From Clostridia bacterium (GTDB taxonomy: Bacteria; Bacillota; Clostridia; Oscillospirales; CAG-272), in assembly GCA_017461385.1 (NCBI GenBank), contig JAFTXZ010000003.1, positions 62,001 to 126,000 of the forward strand: a stretch of 64,000 bases of DNA, in the 5' to 3' direction. The position numbers and the translations under genes are program-made. This document shows positions 16,709 to 24,577 of the stretch, in pieces. Each line of letters starts with the position of its first letter. The stretch's first letter is position 1. The notes under the pieces are model-generated. The model worked only from the letters and a program-made list of their open reading frames with translations. It made no database searches and was not told the origin of the DNA.

Positions 16709-17677
16709 TTATCCTTTCATCATTTTTACAAGTGATTTATAGTAGGATTTTCCAGTCTTATCAAGATTTTTTATGCTTGAATTAAGACCATATTTTTCAA
16801 TTAAGCCACAAAGCTTAGTAGCAAGGGCGCATACTGCGTCCTTTTCCAGTTCGTCATTCACTAAATCGATTGTAATAAACTCAACTGCCCAGGATAAAAG
16901 GTCAACAGGGTATTTTTCAAGGAAGCCCTTTCTCTGCCAAAATGCAAAAACCTTATCAACTACAAGAATGTGTTGCTTTAGCTTCTTTAAGGGATCCTTT
17001 CTTAGCACCTGCATAGCAGAGTTATTTCTTACAAACCTGTAATTGTAAAGCTTGTCCTCAATAAATGAAAATTTAGACGCGCATGGGTACACGCTAATCA
17101 AAAACGTCTGATCCTCACCCAGCTTTAGCTCCTCGTCAAAGCGAATACCATTTTTATCAAGCAATTCCTTCAGATATGCTTGATGCCAAATAAACGGCTT
17201 TGCACTTGGCTCGCCAAATAAAACGTAAGGGGTAAACTCATAAAAGCGCCTTGTTGGCACAGATAATGCGTAATAATGCCAAGGTGTCGCCTTAGGCTGC
17301 TTAGGTACAATCTCTGTACCGAAATTGATAATATGGCAAGGCCCCTCCTCGCCCTCAATCCAAACTCGCTCACATGCATTTTTAGCAAGATAGTCATCAG
17401 GGTCAAGGAACATAATCCACTTGCCTGTTGCCACCTTAAGTCCCTCGTTTCTTGCAGAGGAAACACCACCGTTTTTCTTATCTATTACGATAAATCGTTC
17501 ATCCTTGCTCTCATACTCTCTTAAAATATCAAGAGAATTGTCGGTCGAGCCGTCATTTATACAAATAAACTCCACGTCGTAAAGAGTTTGATCAAGACAG
17601 CTTTGCAGAGCAAATGGAAGATATTCTGCCACGTTGTAAACGGGAATAATTACTGAAACCTTAGCTGGACTCTTCAT
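16709..17677 (-). CDS. Glycosyltransferase family 2
   Basis: A 322-residue GT-A fold enzyme. VSVIIPVYNVAEYLPFALQSCLDQT is the nucleotide-binding strand-helix; INDGSTDNS and the metal-binding DxD region WIMFLDPDDYL (about residue 90) are intact. It transfers a sugar from an NDP-sugar during surface polysaccharide assembly. The start overlaps the upstream glycosyltransferase stop by 4 bp. The acceptor and sugar cannot be told from sequence. Confidence 0.92.
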   Translation of the reverse strand: MKSPAKVSVIIPVYNVAEYLPFALQSCLDQTLYDVEFICINDGSTDNSLDILREYESKDERFIVIDKKNGGVSSARNEGLKVATGKWIMFLDPDDYLAKNACERVWIEGEEGPCHIINFGTEIVPKQPKATPWHYYALSVPTRRFYEFTPYVLFGEPSAKPFIWHQAYLKELLDKNGIRFDEELKLGEDQTFLISVYPCASKFSFIEDKLYNYRFVRNNSAMQVLRKDPLKKLKQHILVVDKVFAFWQRKGFLEKYPVDLLSWAVEFITIDLVNDELEKDAVCALATKLCGLIEKYGLNSSIKNLDKTGKSYYKSLVKMMKG

Positions 17678-18816
17678 CTTCTACGAAGCCTCCTTTTTAG
17701 CTTTTGGAAAAATCTCTTAATTGTGTAGATTAAACCATTTTCCTTAAGGCATTTAATGCCTCTTTTCAAAAGGCTACCCTTCTTCTCACCATCAGAAGGG
17801 CTTTTTTCGCCACGCTTTTCAGCTTGACGCATCTTGTGATATCCCTCATAATCCTCAATGATGAAGTTTAGATTGTTCCACTTGTACCAAGGATACGCAT
17901 CCTTTATGCATATACCGTTCAGCATATCCCTTTTGAATTCCTCTGATGCAACAGCCAAAAATTCAAGTGCCTTTTCCTCAGAGAGACGCTCATAATTCCA
18001 AATGTATGTGTTGTACTTAAGAGCGTTTTTAACGGGGTCAAGCTTAGCCTTAATTGCAGGGTGATTCTCTAGAAACGCTTCAATTTCACGATACTCATCG
18101 CACACACAGAATACCTTGCTGGCTGAATTAATAGAGGAGGACTCGTTATCCTGTCTGTAATGCAGGAAGCATTCCTCAAGCAATTTAACTCTTTTCGCTA
18201 ACGCCCAAACCTTAAAATTGAAGCTTGTGTCCTGAAAGGAGGCACCTGGTGTTTCATTAAAGCGAATATTATTCTCTCTCACAAAATCCTTTTTGTAAAT
18301 CGCAGACCAAATTGTCGGCTTGATGTTGAAAAACTCAATTTGCTCACGCAAGGACTTGAAGTCATCGGTTGGACAGAAAACTCTTTTGCACATAGCTTTT
18401 GATGCAATAGGACTTGGAATATTTCTTTCCTGTGGCACCGAATAATAGAAGAAAAAGCCACTCTTACAAGCGTCAAGGTCATTTTCCTTTGCGCAATTGT
18501 AAAGCCTTTCAAACATATCAGGCTCTGCATAATCATCAGACTCAACAATTCCAATATATTCGCCAGTTGCCATATCAAAGCCTCTGTTCATTGAATTGCC
18601 ATAGCCACTATTCTCCTTGTGAATGGCTTTAACTCTTGAGTCGCGTGCAACGTACTCCTCAATAATATCAGGGGACGAATCCTTCGACCCATCATTTACG
18701 CAGATAATCTCAATATCAGTAAGCGTTTGATTAACAACGCTGTCAAGACATTGACGCAAATACTTTTCCACGTTGTAAATAGGAATTACAATGCTTACCT
18801 TTGGTGTGCTTGCCAT
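17674..18816 (-). CDS. Glycosyltransferase family 2, first gene of polysaccharide operon
   Basis: A 380-residue GT2 enzyme with VSIVIPIYNVEKYLRQCLDS, VNDGSKDSS and GIVESDDYAEPDMF (DxD-type). The C-terminus is basic (KRFFQKLKRRLRRR), suggesting peripheral membrane contact. The ATG is preceded by AAGGAG. The operon promoter at 18889-18917 drives this gene and then GT2, FrhB-pyruvyltransferase, DUF6270, glf and probably the ABC-F gene. Confidence 0.92.
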   Translation of the reverse strand: MASTPKVSIVIPIYNVEKYLRQCLDSVVNQTLTDIEIICVNDGSKDSSPDIIEEYVARDSRVKAIHKENSGYGNSMNRGFDMATGEYIGIVESDDYAEPDMFERLYNCAKENDLDACKSGFFFYYSVPQERNIPSPIASKAMCKRVFCPTDDFKSLREQIEFFNIKPTIWSAIYKKDFVRENNIRFNETPGASFQDTSFNFKVWALAKRVKLLEECFLHYRQDNESSSINSASKVFCVCDEYREIEAFLENHPAIKAKLDPVKNALKYNTYIWNYERLSEEKALEFLAVASEEFKRDMLNGICIKDAYPWYKWNNLNFIIEDYEGYHKMRQAEKRGEKSPSDGEKKGSLLKRGIKCLKENGLIYTIKRFFQKLKRRLRRR

Positions 18817-18888
18817 TTTTCAATTCTCCTTAAAAAATTTATTGTAAAATCATTTTTTCTCTTGTAAAGATGCATAGCATCTCATAAT

Positions 18889-18917
18889 ATTTTATCACAA
18901 ATAAATAGTATTGTCAA
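18889..18917 (-). promoter_or_regulatory. sigma-A promoter of the polysaccharide operon
   Basis: On the minus strand: TTGACA (18917-18912), a 17-bp spacer, TAAAAT (18894-18889), about 73 bp upstream of the ATG at 18816. Confidence 0.75.
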
Positions 18918-18940
18918 CACGCACGCAATTATATAAATAA

Positions 18941-18966
18941 AAAAGCAAGCCGACGGCTTGCTTTTT
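18941..18966 (-). terminator. Intrinsic terminator of the four-paralogue operon
   Basis: Stem AGCAAGCCG / CGGCTTGCT (18944-18952 / 18954-18962) with A-rich and T-rich flanks. It overlaps the stop codon of the last paralogue gene and insulates it from the polysaccharide promoter. Confidence 0.8.
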
Positions 18967-19645
18967 ATTTGATTCGCTTAAGCTCCATTATAATGGTTTC
19001 TGGCTTTTCGGCGTAAAGCTTATCTGCCTCCTTCTCAGCCTCGGGATCCAGAGGGCTTCCCATAACAAGAATTACCTGCTCATCCTCTGTAAAGATTTTA
19101 TATCTATCAAGATCACTTATCTCGAAGGTAGCCTCTTGACCCTCGCATTTCAAGACAATAGTATCTCCTATATCCATAAATCTATACACTGGGTCGTAGA
19201 TAAAGTCAATTTTACCTTGATTTACTGCCTTGTCAAAAAGCTCCCTTGTTGCCTCGTATTCGTAGCATTCGCTTAAGTTCTCCTCAACTAAGCTCTTATC
19301 AACCTTGCCCTCGAAAACTCTTTCGTCCTCTGGCAAAACGTATGGGGAGTCCTTTTCGTCCTTTGTAAAATGCCATGTAAAGGCATACTCTGCGTAGCTC
19401 ATTCTTGAATCCTTGCCGTGAGCCTTAGCCATAATTCCGCCAAAGCCTCTTTGTCCGAACAAAAGCTTTTTTCCATTATTCAAGACAGGCGCGCACCTAG
19501 AGCAATCCTGATGATGCATGCCAGAGAACAAATATCCGTGCTCCCTTATATCATCAATTACCGCTTCAGATGCACTTATTCTATAATCCATAGCCTCGAT
19601 TTCTTCATTTTCGTACTCGGTCCAACCAATTACCTTGTATTTCAT
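18965..19645 (-). CDS. Unknown-family paralogue 4 of 4 (VIGWT family)
   Basis: A 226-residue protein of unrecognised family. The N-terminal half shares with its three neighbours: (K/R)VIGWT at residue 4, DIREHGY, F(S/T)GMHHQ, APVLNNGK, (Q/E)RGFG and IMAKAHG. The C-terminal half has YRFMDIGDTIVLKC, also shared in form, then a longer unique acidic tail. No signal peptide or membrane helix is seen, so it is probably cytoplasmic. Conserved Cys, His and Gly positions in GMHHQxxxxCAPVLN suggest a binding site. The start overlaps the stop of paralogue 3 by 4 bp. Confidence 0.75.
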   Translation of the reverse strand: MKYKVIGWTEYENEEIEAMDYRISASEAVIDDIREHGYLFSGMHHQDCSRCAPVLNNGKKLLFGQRGFGGIMAKAHGKDSRMSYAEYAFTWHFTKDEKDSPYVLPEDERVFEGKVDKSLVEENLSECYEYEATRELFDKAVNQGKIDFIYDPVYRFMDIGDTIVLKCEGQEATFEISDLDRYKIFTEDEQVILVMGSPLDPEAEKEADKLYAEKPETIIMELKRIK

Positions 19646-20220
19646 TCCACAATCTCCAATTTTAATTTATATAACAGCTTTTTGGTTTCCCTTTCTATAT
19701 CCACGCAATGCTCTGTTACTAGAAACGCTTGCCTTTCCTCGCCACAGCAAAGAGTTAAGTAGTCTCCTGCATCTAAAAAATCATACACAGGGTCGGGGTA
19801 AATTATGATTCCACCTGTTTTTTTCGCCAACTCGAGCTGTTCCCTTGTTACGTTAGCCTCATAGCACTCACATAGCTCGCTTTCCTTTTCGCAGGCAAAA
19901 TCTATGCACCTTTCTTTTTCAGGGAACACACAACCCTTATCATCAAAGTCCATATCCCAATCATAAGCATAGTCAACGTAAGTGCCGTCCTGTCTTGCCT
20001 TACTCATTGTATCGCCAAAGCCTCGTTGGCTCAACAGGATTTTTTCTCCTGTGTTTAGGACTGGCGCACAATACGGATGACTTTCGTGATGCATGCCTGT
20101 AAACACGTAGCCGTGCTCCCTTAAATCCTTAATTATTGCATTATCCTTAGCCAAGCTATATTCCCCTTCAGGAATTTGTTGGTTTTCGTAGCTGGTCCAG
20201 CCAATCACCCTATATTTCAT
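19642..20220 (-). CDS. Unknown-family paralogue 3 of 4 (VIGWT family)
   Basis: A 192-residue paralogue: RVIGWTSYENQQI, DLREHGYVFTGMHHE, CAPVLNTGEK, SQRGFGDTMSKAR, and PVYDFLDAGDYLTLCCG near the C-terminus. It lacks the long tail of paralogue 4. Function unknown. It overlaps both neighbours by 4 bp, so the group is translationally coupled. Confidence 0.75.
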   Translation of the reverse strand: MKYRVIGWTSYENQQIPEGEYSLAKDNAIIKDLREHGYVFTGMHHESHPYCAPVLNTGEKILLSQRGFGDTMSKARQDGTYVDYAYDWDMDFDDKGCVFPEKERCIDFACEKESELCECYEANVTREQLELAKKTGGIIIYPDPVYDFLDAGDYLTLCCGEERQAFLVTEHCVDIERETKKLLYKLKLEIVE

Positions 20221-20825
20221 TTTTTCATCTCCAAAACAAGATTTACGGTTGCAACAAATTTTTCGTTGTCCCTTGAAGGATTTTCGTAGGACTCTTTTCT
20301 TTCATAGCGCGCAATGCGATAATTTGCTACACTCTGTCCACATTTTACCACTAAATAATCTCCGCCCGACATAAGACGATACTTTTTTTCGTGAGGGAAG
20401 GTAAGAGCCAAGTCCGACCTTGCTCTTTCAAAATCCGCTTCACTTACCTCTATTTCAAACTCCTCGTATAGATCCTCCGGATTATCTGGCACATAGCCGT
20501 CAGGAATTTCTCTTTCCTTGCCCGGCATTTTTAGCTCCTCGGCAGAATAGCCCCAGTTAAAGGCATAATCAACGTAGCCACCTGAGCGATACACATCGTG
20601 ACCTCTTGCCATTATCTTACCAAAGCCACGCTCTGAAAAGGTCCTTTTTCTTCCGTCATTTAGCACAGGCACACAGTATTTATAGCCTTGATGGTGCATA
20701 CCTGTAAACATATAGCCATTTTCTCTGATATCATCAGCAATTGCCTCAAACTCCGCATAGGTTACTCCGTCGCTTTCGAAGCGAGGGTCGCTGTAGTTTG
20801 TCCAGCCTATAACTCTTACCTTCAT
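20217..20825 (-). CDS. Unknown-family paralogue 2 of 4 (VIGWT family)
   Basis: A 202-residue paralogue: RVIGWTNYSDPRF, DIRENGYMFTGMHHQ, CVPVLNDGRK, SERGFGKIMARGHD, YAFNWGYSAEE, and KYRLMSGGDYLVVKCG in the C-terminal half. Function unknown. It is 13 bp downstream of paralogue 1. Confidence 0.75.
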   Translation of the reverse strand: MKVRVIGWTNYSDPRFESDGVTYAEFEAIADDIRENGYMFTGMHHQGYKYCVPVLNDGRKRTFSERGFGKIMARGHDVYRSGGYVDYAFNWGYSAEELKMPGKEREIPDGYVPDNPEDLYEEFEIEVSEADFERARSDLALTFPHEKKYRLMSGGDYLVVKCGQSVANYRIARYERKESYENPSRDNEKFVATVNLVLEMKK

Positions 20826-20838
20826 ATTTGTCTCCCCA

Positions 20839-21453
20839 TTAGTCTTTTTTTGGTTTTAGCATAACAATTGATGTTTCCGTTGGTTTTTCGTTTCTGTCGT
20901 GTATGTCAACATACTCTTCTTTTCTTTCGTACTTGTCAATTATAAATTTCTTTTTCTCAGTCTCGCATTTTAGAATCAGGGTATCTCCCTCATCCATATA
21001 CCTGTATTCCCACCTGTGAGGAAGTACAAGCTTGCCTACGTTTATCGCATCCTCAAATTGGCTAGAGGTAACATCTATTTCAAACTCCTCGCTAAGATCA
21101 GTCTCAATTAGATCTTCTATATCAGATGGATAAATTACCTCCATTCTTTCAGGTGGCATTTTGCATTCCTTATAGCTCCATCTTTCAATGTCGAAGCCAC
21201 AATAACCATAATAACTATAATTTCCGTGTGCCCTTGCCATAATTTGACCAAATGCTCTTTGAGTAAAGCACCTCATTTTTCCATCGTTCAAAACAGGAAC
21301 AGCTAAATCAAACTCTTGATGGTTGTAGCCCGTAAACTCATAATCGTGTGCCCTTATATCTTCAATAATTGCTTCCCTTGCTGCAGGGCTACAATAAGAC
21401 GCTTCTATGTTGTCGTTATCGTACCACGTCCAGCCGATCACCTTATATTTCAT
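20839..21453 (-). CDS. Unknown-family paralogue 1 of 4 (VIGWT family)
   Basis: A 204-residue paralogue: KVIGWTWYDNDNI, DIRAHDYEFTGYNHQ (the GMHHQ motif is altered to GYNHQ), AVPVLNDGK, TQRAFGQIMARAHG, and EYRYMDEGDTLILKC. Function unknown. First gene of the set; a terminator separates it from the kinase-like gene upstream, and I see no clear promoter in the 54-bp gap, so expression may depend on read-through. AAAGG lies before the ATG. Confidence 0.75.
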   Translation of the reverse strand: MKYKVIGWTWYDNDNIEASYCSPAAREAIIEDIRAHDYEFTGYNHQEFDLAVPVLNDGKMRCFTQRAFGQIMARAHGNYSYYGYCGFDIERWSYKECKMPPERMEVIYPSDIEDLIETDLSEEFEIDVTSSQFEDAINVGKLVLPHRWEYRYMDEGDTLILKCETEKKKFIIDKYERKEEYVDIHDRNEKPTETSIVMLKPKKD

Positions 21454-21472
21454 TCTTACCTTTCCAAAAAAA

Positions 21473-21502
21473 CAGGGGGCTCCCTTTTGACAAGGAGCCC
21501 CT
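21473..21502 (-). terminator. Intrinsic terminator after the cytidylate-kinase-like gene
   Basis: Stem GGGGCTCC / GGAGCCCC with a following T-run on the minus strand (TTTTTTT). It lies between the kinase-like gene and the four-paralogue set. Confidence 0.85.
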
Positions 21503-21507
21503 TTATT

Positions 21508-22101
21508 TTAATCCTCTTGTCTGTAAAGCTCAGCGATAAATTCTGCAGTTTTCTCAACACCAAGATCTGTGCTATTGAGCATAACAGTATAATTTTCCCT
21601 GTCGCCCCAGCTTTGTCCTGTGTAATACTTGTAGTTGATGCTACGCCTTTTATCTGTTTCGCTGATAAGCTTCTCTGCTTCCTTTTGAGAAACGCCCTTA
21701 AAGCTCATCGTTCTCTTTACCTTTTCCTTTTGACTTGCATAAATAAACACATTAAGTGTATCCATATCCTTTAGAATGTAGTCTGCGCTTCGTCCAACAA
21801 TTACGCAAGGACCCTTCGCTGCAAGCTCCTTAATAACTCTTGTTTGAATTGCAAAAATTTTATCCTCAATAGATTCACCGTTTGCATTTCTGCCCACAAA
21901 GGAATATGCGAAAATAGATTTAGATGGTGCGTATTCACTCGCCCTCTTAATAACCTCATCTGCAAAGCCTGAATCCTTAGCTATCTCCTCAATAATATCC
22001 TTGTCGTAGAAGGGGATACCAAGCTTCTTAGCTACTAAAATACCAATGTATTTACCACCACTGCCGAATTCACGGCTGATTGTAATTATCTTATTACTCA
22101 T
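21508..22101 (-). CDS. Cytidylate kinase-like family protein
   Basis: A 197-residue P-loop protein. IITISREFGSGGKYIG is the hallmark N-terminus of the cytidylate kinase-like family (AAA-type nucleotide kinase fold); FYDKDII and VIVGRSADYIL follow, and the C-terminus carries a Tyr/Arg-rich stretch (RRSINYKYYTG). True Cmk is encoded separately at 7262-7936, so this is a paralogue whose substrate is unknown. It has its own promoter and terminator. Confidence 0.88.
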   Translation of the reverse strand: MSNKIITISREFGSGGKYIGILVAKKLGIPFYDKDIIEEIAKDSGFADEVIKRASEYAPSKSIFAYSFVGRNANGESIEDKIFAIQTRVIKELAAKGPCVIVGRSADYILKDMDTLNVFIYASQKEKVKRTMSFKGVSQKEAEKLISETDKRRSINYKYYTGQSWGDRENYTVMLNSTDLGVEKTAEFIAELYRQED

Positions 22102-22146
22102 AATAAGTCCTCCTTTTATTTTGGATATTATATTCCCCGTAAGTAC

Positions 22147-22175
22147 ATTTTAGCATAAAAGGGTTGATATGTCAA
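22147..22175 (-). promoter_or_regulatory. sigma-A promoter of the cytidylate-kinase-like gene
   Basis: Minus strand TTGACA (22175-22170), 17-bp spacer, TAAAAT (22152-22147), about 46 bp before the ATG at 22101. Confidence 0.75.
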
Positions 22176-22226
22176 TAATTTTTGTGTTGAGAGCCATATA
22201 AACTCAAGTAAAATTAAAGCAATTTA

Positions 22227-22255
22227 TTGCACAAGACAAATTTATGTGCTAGAAT
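22227..22255 (+). promoter_or_regulatory. Possible promoter of the Mrr-like gene
   Basis: TTGCAC, 17-bp spacer, TAGAAT, 26 bp before the ATG at 22281. Confidence 0.5.
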
Positions 22256-22280
22256 ATAATTAGAAAACGAGGTGAGCTTC

Positions 22281-23285
22281 ATGAAAATCAATAGTAAAAT
22301 AAAAAAGAGAGTTGTCTCTAAAATGGTTGAGTTTTTGGCAAGGGTTGAATCTGCCACGAGAAACGAAATTGTTGAAGGCACTATTGGTTTAATGGGCATT
22401 AAGCCCACACAGGGCTGTGCTATCAATCCTAAAAGTAAATATTGCACAATTAAAAGCTATGCTACTACTGTACTCAACGACCTTCTTGTAAAAAAGGATA
22501 TTAAGCGGCAGGGAGATAGATATTCCCTCGCCCGTGAGGAATTTATAATAGTTCACGAGGATTTAGTTGAAAGTGAAATTCGTGCATATATCAGCGATGA
22601 CCTGTTTACTAAGGAGGAAATTTACTCCTATCTTGAGGAATTCTTTGGCACAGACACCACTGCCTCCACAAGAGACGACTATTCCTTGCGTTCAATTGCC
22701 GGCAACATCTTGACTAACCTTTGCTCAAAGGGTGAAATTGAGCTAATAAATGGCAAATATACAAAGAAATCAGCTAGCGAATCCTTGCAAAGCTTAGACA
22801 CTCCCCTCAGTGAAAATGAATTTAAGCCAAAATTTTTCAAGGCGCTTTGGCTACGTGGCGGAAGCTTTTTTGAAAGCTTTGTCGCAAATCTACTTGAAAA
22901 ATATTATTCTCTAAATGGCAAAATGGTTGCCTATTGCGAGGTCTCTGGCGGTAGCAACGACGGTGGTATTGATATAGCGCTAAAAATTGTGGACTATCTT
23001 GGCTTTACTGAAAAGATCAAGGTACAAACCAAAAACAGAGACAAGGCGCAGGTAACCGAAAAGGAGGTGCGCGAGTTTTACGGTGCTATGATTGCCCAAA
23101 AGGGCTCTCGTGGAATTTACGTAACTACTACTCGCTTCCACCAAAGCGCCGAGGACTTTATTGAATCCGTTGATGATTTGGTGGGAATAGATGGCGACAA
23201 GCTATTTCAGCTTGTAAAAAGAACCCAGTACGGCATTATAAAAACCGCACAGGGCTATCAATTCGATACAGAAATTTTTGATTGA
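22281..23285 (+). CDS. Restriction endonuclease-like (Mrr catalytic domain) protein
   Basis: About 334 residues from ATG 22281 (GAGGTGA upstream; an in-frame GTG at 22272 lies inside that ribosome binding site). The N-terminal 180 residues look like winged-helix DNA-binding repeats. The C-terminal part has an Mrr-type PD-(D/E)XK core: FFESFVANLLEKYY, GGSNDGGIDIALK with the metal-binding Asp, KVQTKNR as the QxK element, and GIYVTTTRFHQSAEDFI. Mrr proteins cleave modified DNA. No methyltransferase is adjacent. It is followed at once by an alpha/beta hydrolase. A solitary type IV-like defence or repair nuclease is likely. Confidence 0.85.
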   Translation: MKINSKIKKRVVSKMVEFLARVESATRNEIVEGTIGLMGIKPTQGCAINPKSKYCTIKSYATTVLNDLLVKKDIKRQGDRYSLAREEFIIVHEDLVESEIRAYISDDLFTKEEIYSYLEEFFGTDTTASTRDDYSLRSIAGNILTNLCSKGEIELINGKYTKKSASESLQSLDTPLSENEFKPKFFKALWLRGGSFFESFVANLLEKYYSLNGKMVAYCEVSGGSNDGGIDIALKIVDYLGFTEKIKVQTKNRDKAQVTEKEVREFYGAMIAQKGSRGIYVTTTRFHQSAEDFIESVDDLVGIDGDKLFQLVKRTQYGIIKTAQGYQFDTEIFD

Positions 23286-23293
23286 GGAATAAA

Positions 23294-24337
23294 ATGACTA
23301 CAGAAAAAGTAAAGCAAATGTTGAGGGACGCAATACATAAGCGCTCCGATGAAAAGCCCTTTCTTTTCTATTTTTCTCATAAGGATTTTAAGGGACTTTG
23401 CCAGCATTCATATAACATAAAATCCTCTAAGGGACACCAGCTTGTAGGCTATTTTTACTACTATGAGAGCGAGTATCTTAAGACACCTCTAAGGACAGAT
23501 ACCCTTGTTGTTTTTGACCACGGCATGTGGTCAGGGCATCGCTCCTACTTTCGCGAAATCGAAATGCTTTGCAGAAACGGATATATAGTTTACTCCTACG
23601 ACCACACAGGGTGCTTCGAATCAGAGGGAGAAGAAACCTTTGGCTTCGCACAATCCTATTTAGATCTGTGCGACGTTTTGTCAAGCTTAAAGGAACACGA
23701 GAAAATCAAGGATATGAAGCTTTACGTCATTGGACATAGTTGGGGCGGCTTTGCCACTATGAACTGTCCTAACCCACACAACGTGGACAAGGTAGTGGCT
23801 ATAAGTGGCTTTATATCCGTTGAGGAAATTGTAAATCAGTATATTCCATTTTTCCTAAAAAAGCACAGGCGCGCAGTTTTCAATATGGAAACCAAGGACA
23901 AGGGCTCTCTTGTTGACGGACGACGCTCCCTATTTCTTAGAAAAACAAAGGCACTTTATATTCATTCCCGTGATGACAAAATTGTAAGCTACAAAAAGCA
24001 TTTTCTTCAGTTAAAAAAAGAACTTGCCAGTGCTTTGCCTGAGCAGGTCCAGTTCCTTTCATTGAATAAAAAGAATCACAACCCAACCTATACCATAAGC
24101 GCCCTTAAGGCTAAGAGCAAAATGGAGCGTGAGCTTAAGAGCGCCCACAAAAAGGGACTGCTCAACACGGCAGAGGGTTGCGAAAAATTCAAAAATAGCT
24201 ACGACTGGTATCAAATAACTGAACAGGACCAAGAGGTTTGGGACAAAATTCTTGAATTTCTTGACTCCCCTCCCCTTAAAAATCCACCAGACCCTGCCTC
24301 CTTTGTTCAAGATTTTATCAAGAGCCAAAGCAACTAA
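23294..24337 (+). CDS. Alpha/beta hydrolase
   Basis: About 347 residues from ATG 23294 (TGAGGA upstream). It has FDHGMWSGH in the oxyanion-hole strand, the nucleophile elbow GHSWGG, a later Asp in HSRDDKIV and a His in KKNHNPTY, completing the triad. No signal peptide, so a cytoplasmic esterase or lysophospholipase-like enzyme; the substrate cannot be told. The start is 8 bp after the Mrr-like stop, so they are co-transcribed. The stop codon lies in the left arm of an 18-bp inverted repeat. Confidence 0.85.
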   Translation: MTTEKVKQMLRDAIHKRSDEKPFLFYFSHKDFKGLCQHSYNIKSSKGHQLVGYFYYYESEYLKTPLRTDTLVVFDHGMWSGHRSYFREIEMLCRNGYIVYSYDHTGCFESEGEETFGFAQSYLDLCDVLSSLKEHEKIKDMKLYVIGHSWGGFATMNCPNPHNVDKVVAISGFISVEEIVNQYIPFFLKKHRRAVFNMETKDKGSLVDGRRSLFLRKTKALYIHSRDDKIVSYKKHFLQLKKELASALPEQVQFLSLNKKNHNPTYTISALKAKSKMERELKSAHKKGLLNTAEGCEKFKNSYDWYQITEQDQEVWDKILEFLDSPPLKNPPDPASFVQDFIKSQSN

Positions 24338-24577
24338 AAAAAGCCAACGATTGCGAGACTTCTTACAAGGAAGTCTCGCAGTTTTATTCGCCAGAGGCGA
24401 ATAAAATATCACTACGACCAAAGGAAGTAATATCACTTTTACGAAGTGAAAATATCACTCTTTGCAAGGCAAAGAATATCACTTGTCTCATTTTTACTAT
24501 ATAAATGACAAAGCCTCGATTAATCGAGGCTTTTAATATCTTTATGGGTAGTTGCATTTTCGTTGGCTTTTTTTAGT
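24333..24577. repeat. Palindrome-rich element with perfect 18-bp terminal inverted repeats and an ATATCACT array
   Basis: The ends are ACTAAAAAAAGCCAACGA (24333-24350) and its exact inverse (24560-24577). Inside are a hairpin (GCGAGACTTC/GAAGTCTCGC, about 24352-24379), then ATATCACT at 24406, 24430, 24452 and 24476, each preceded by a small palindrome (such as ATTCGCC-AGA-GGCGAAT and CTTTGC-AAG-GCAAAG), then the hairpin AAGCCTCGATTAATCGAGGCTT. The stop codons of the two convergent genes fall in the inverted repeats. It can act as a bidirectional terminator; it may be a small mobile element. Confidence 0.75.

Noticed and set aside
24406..24483. CRISPR-like periodic repeat
   Set aside because: The repeated motif is only 8 bp, spacers are 14-16 bp and palindromic, and no cas gene is near.
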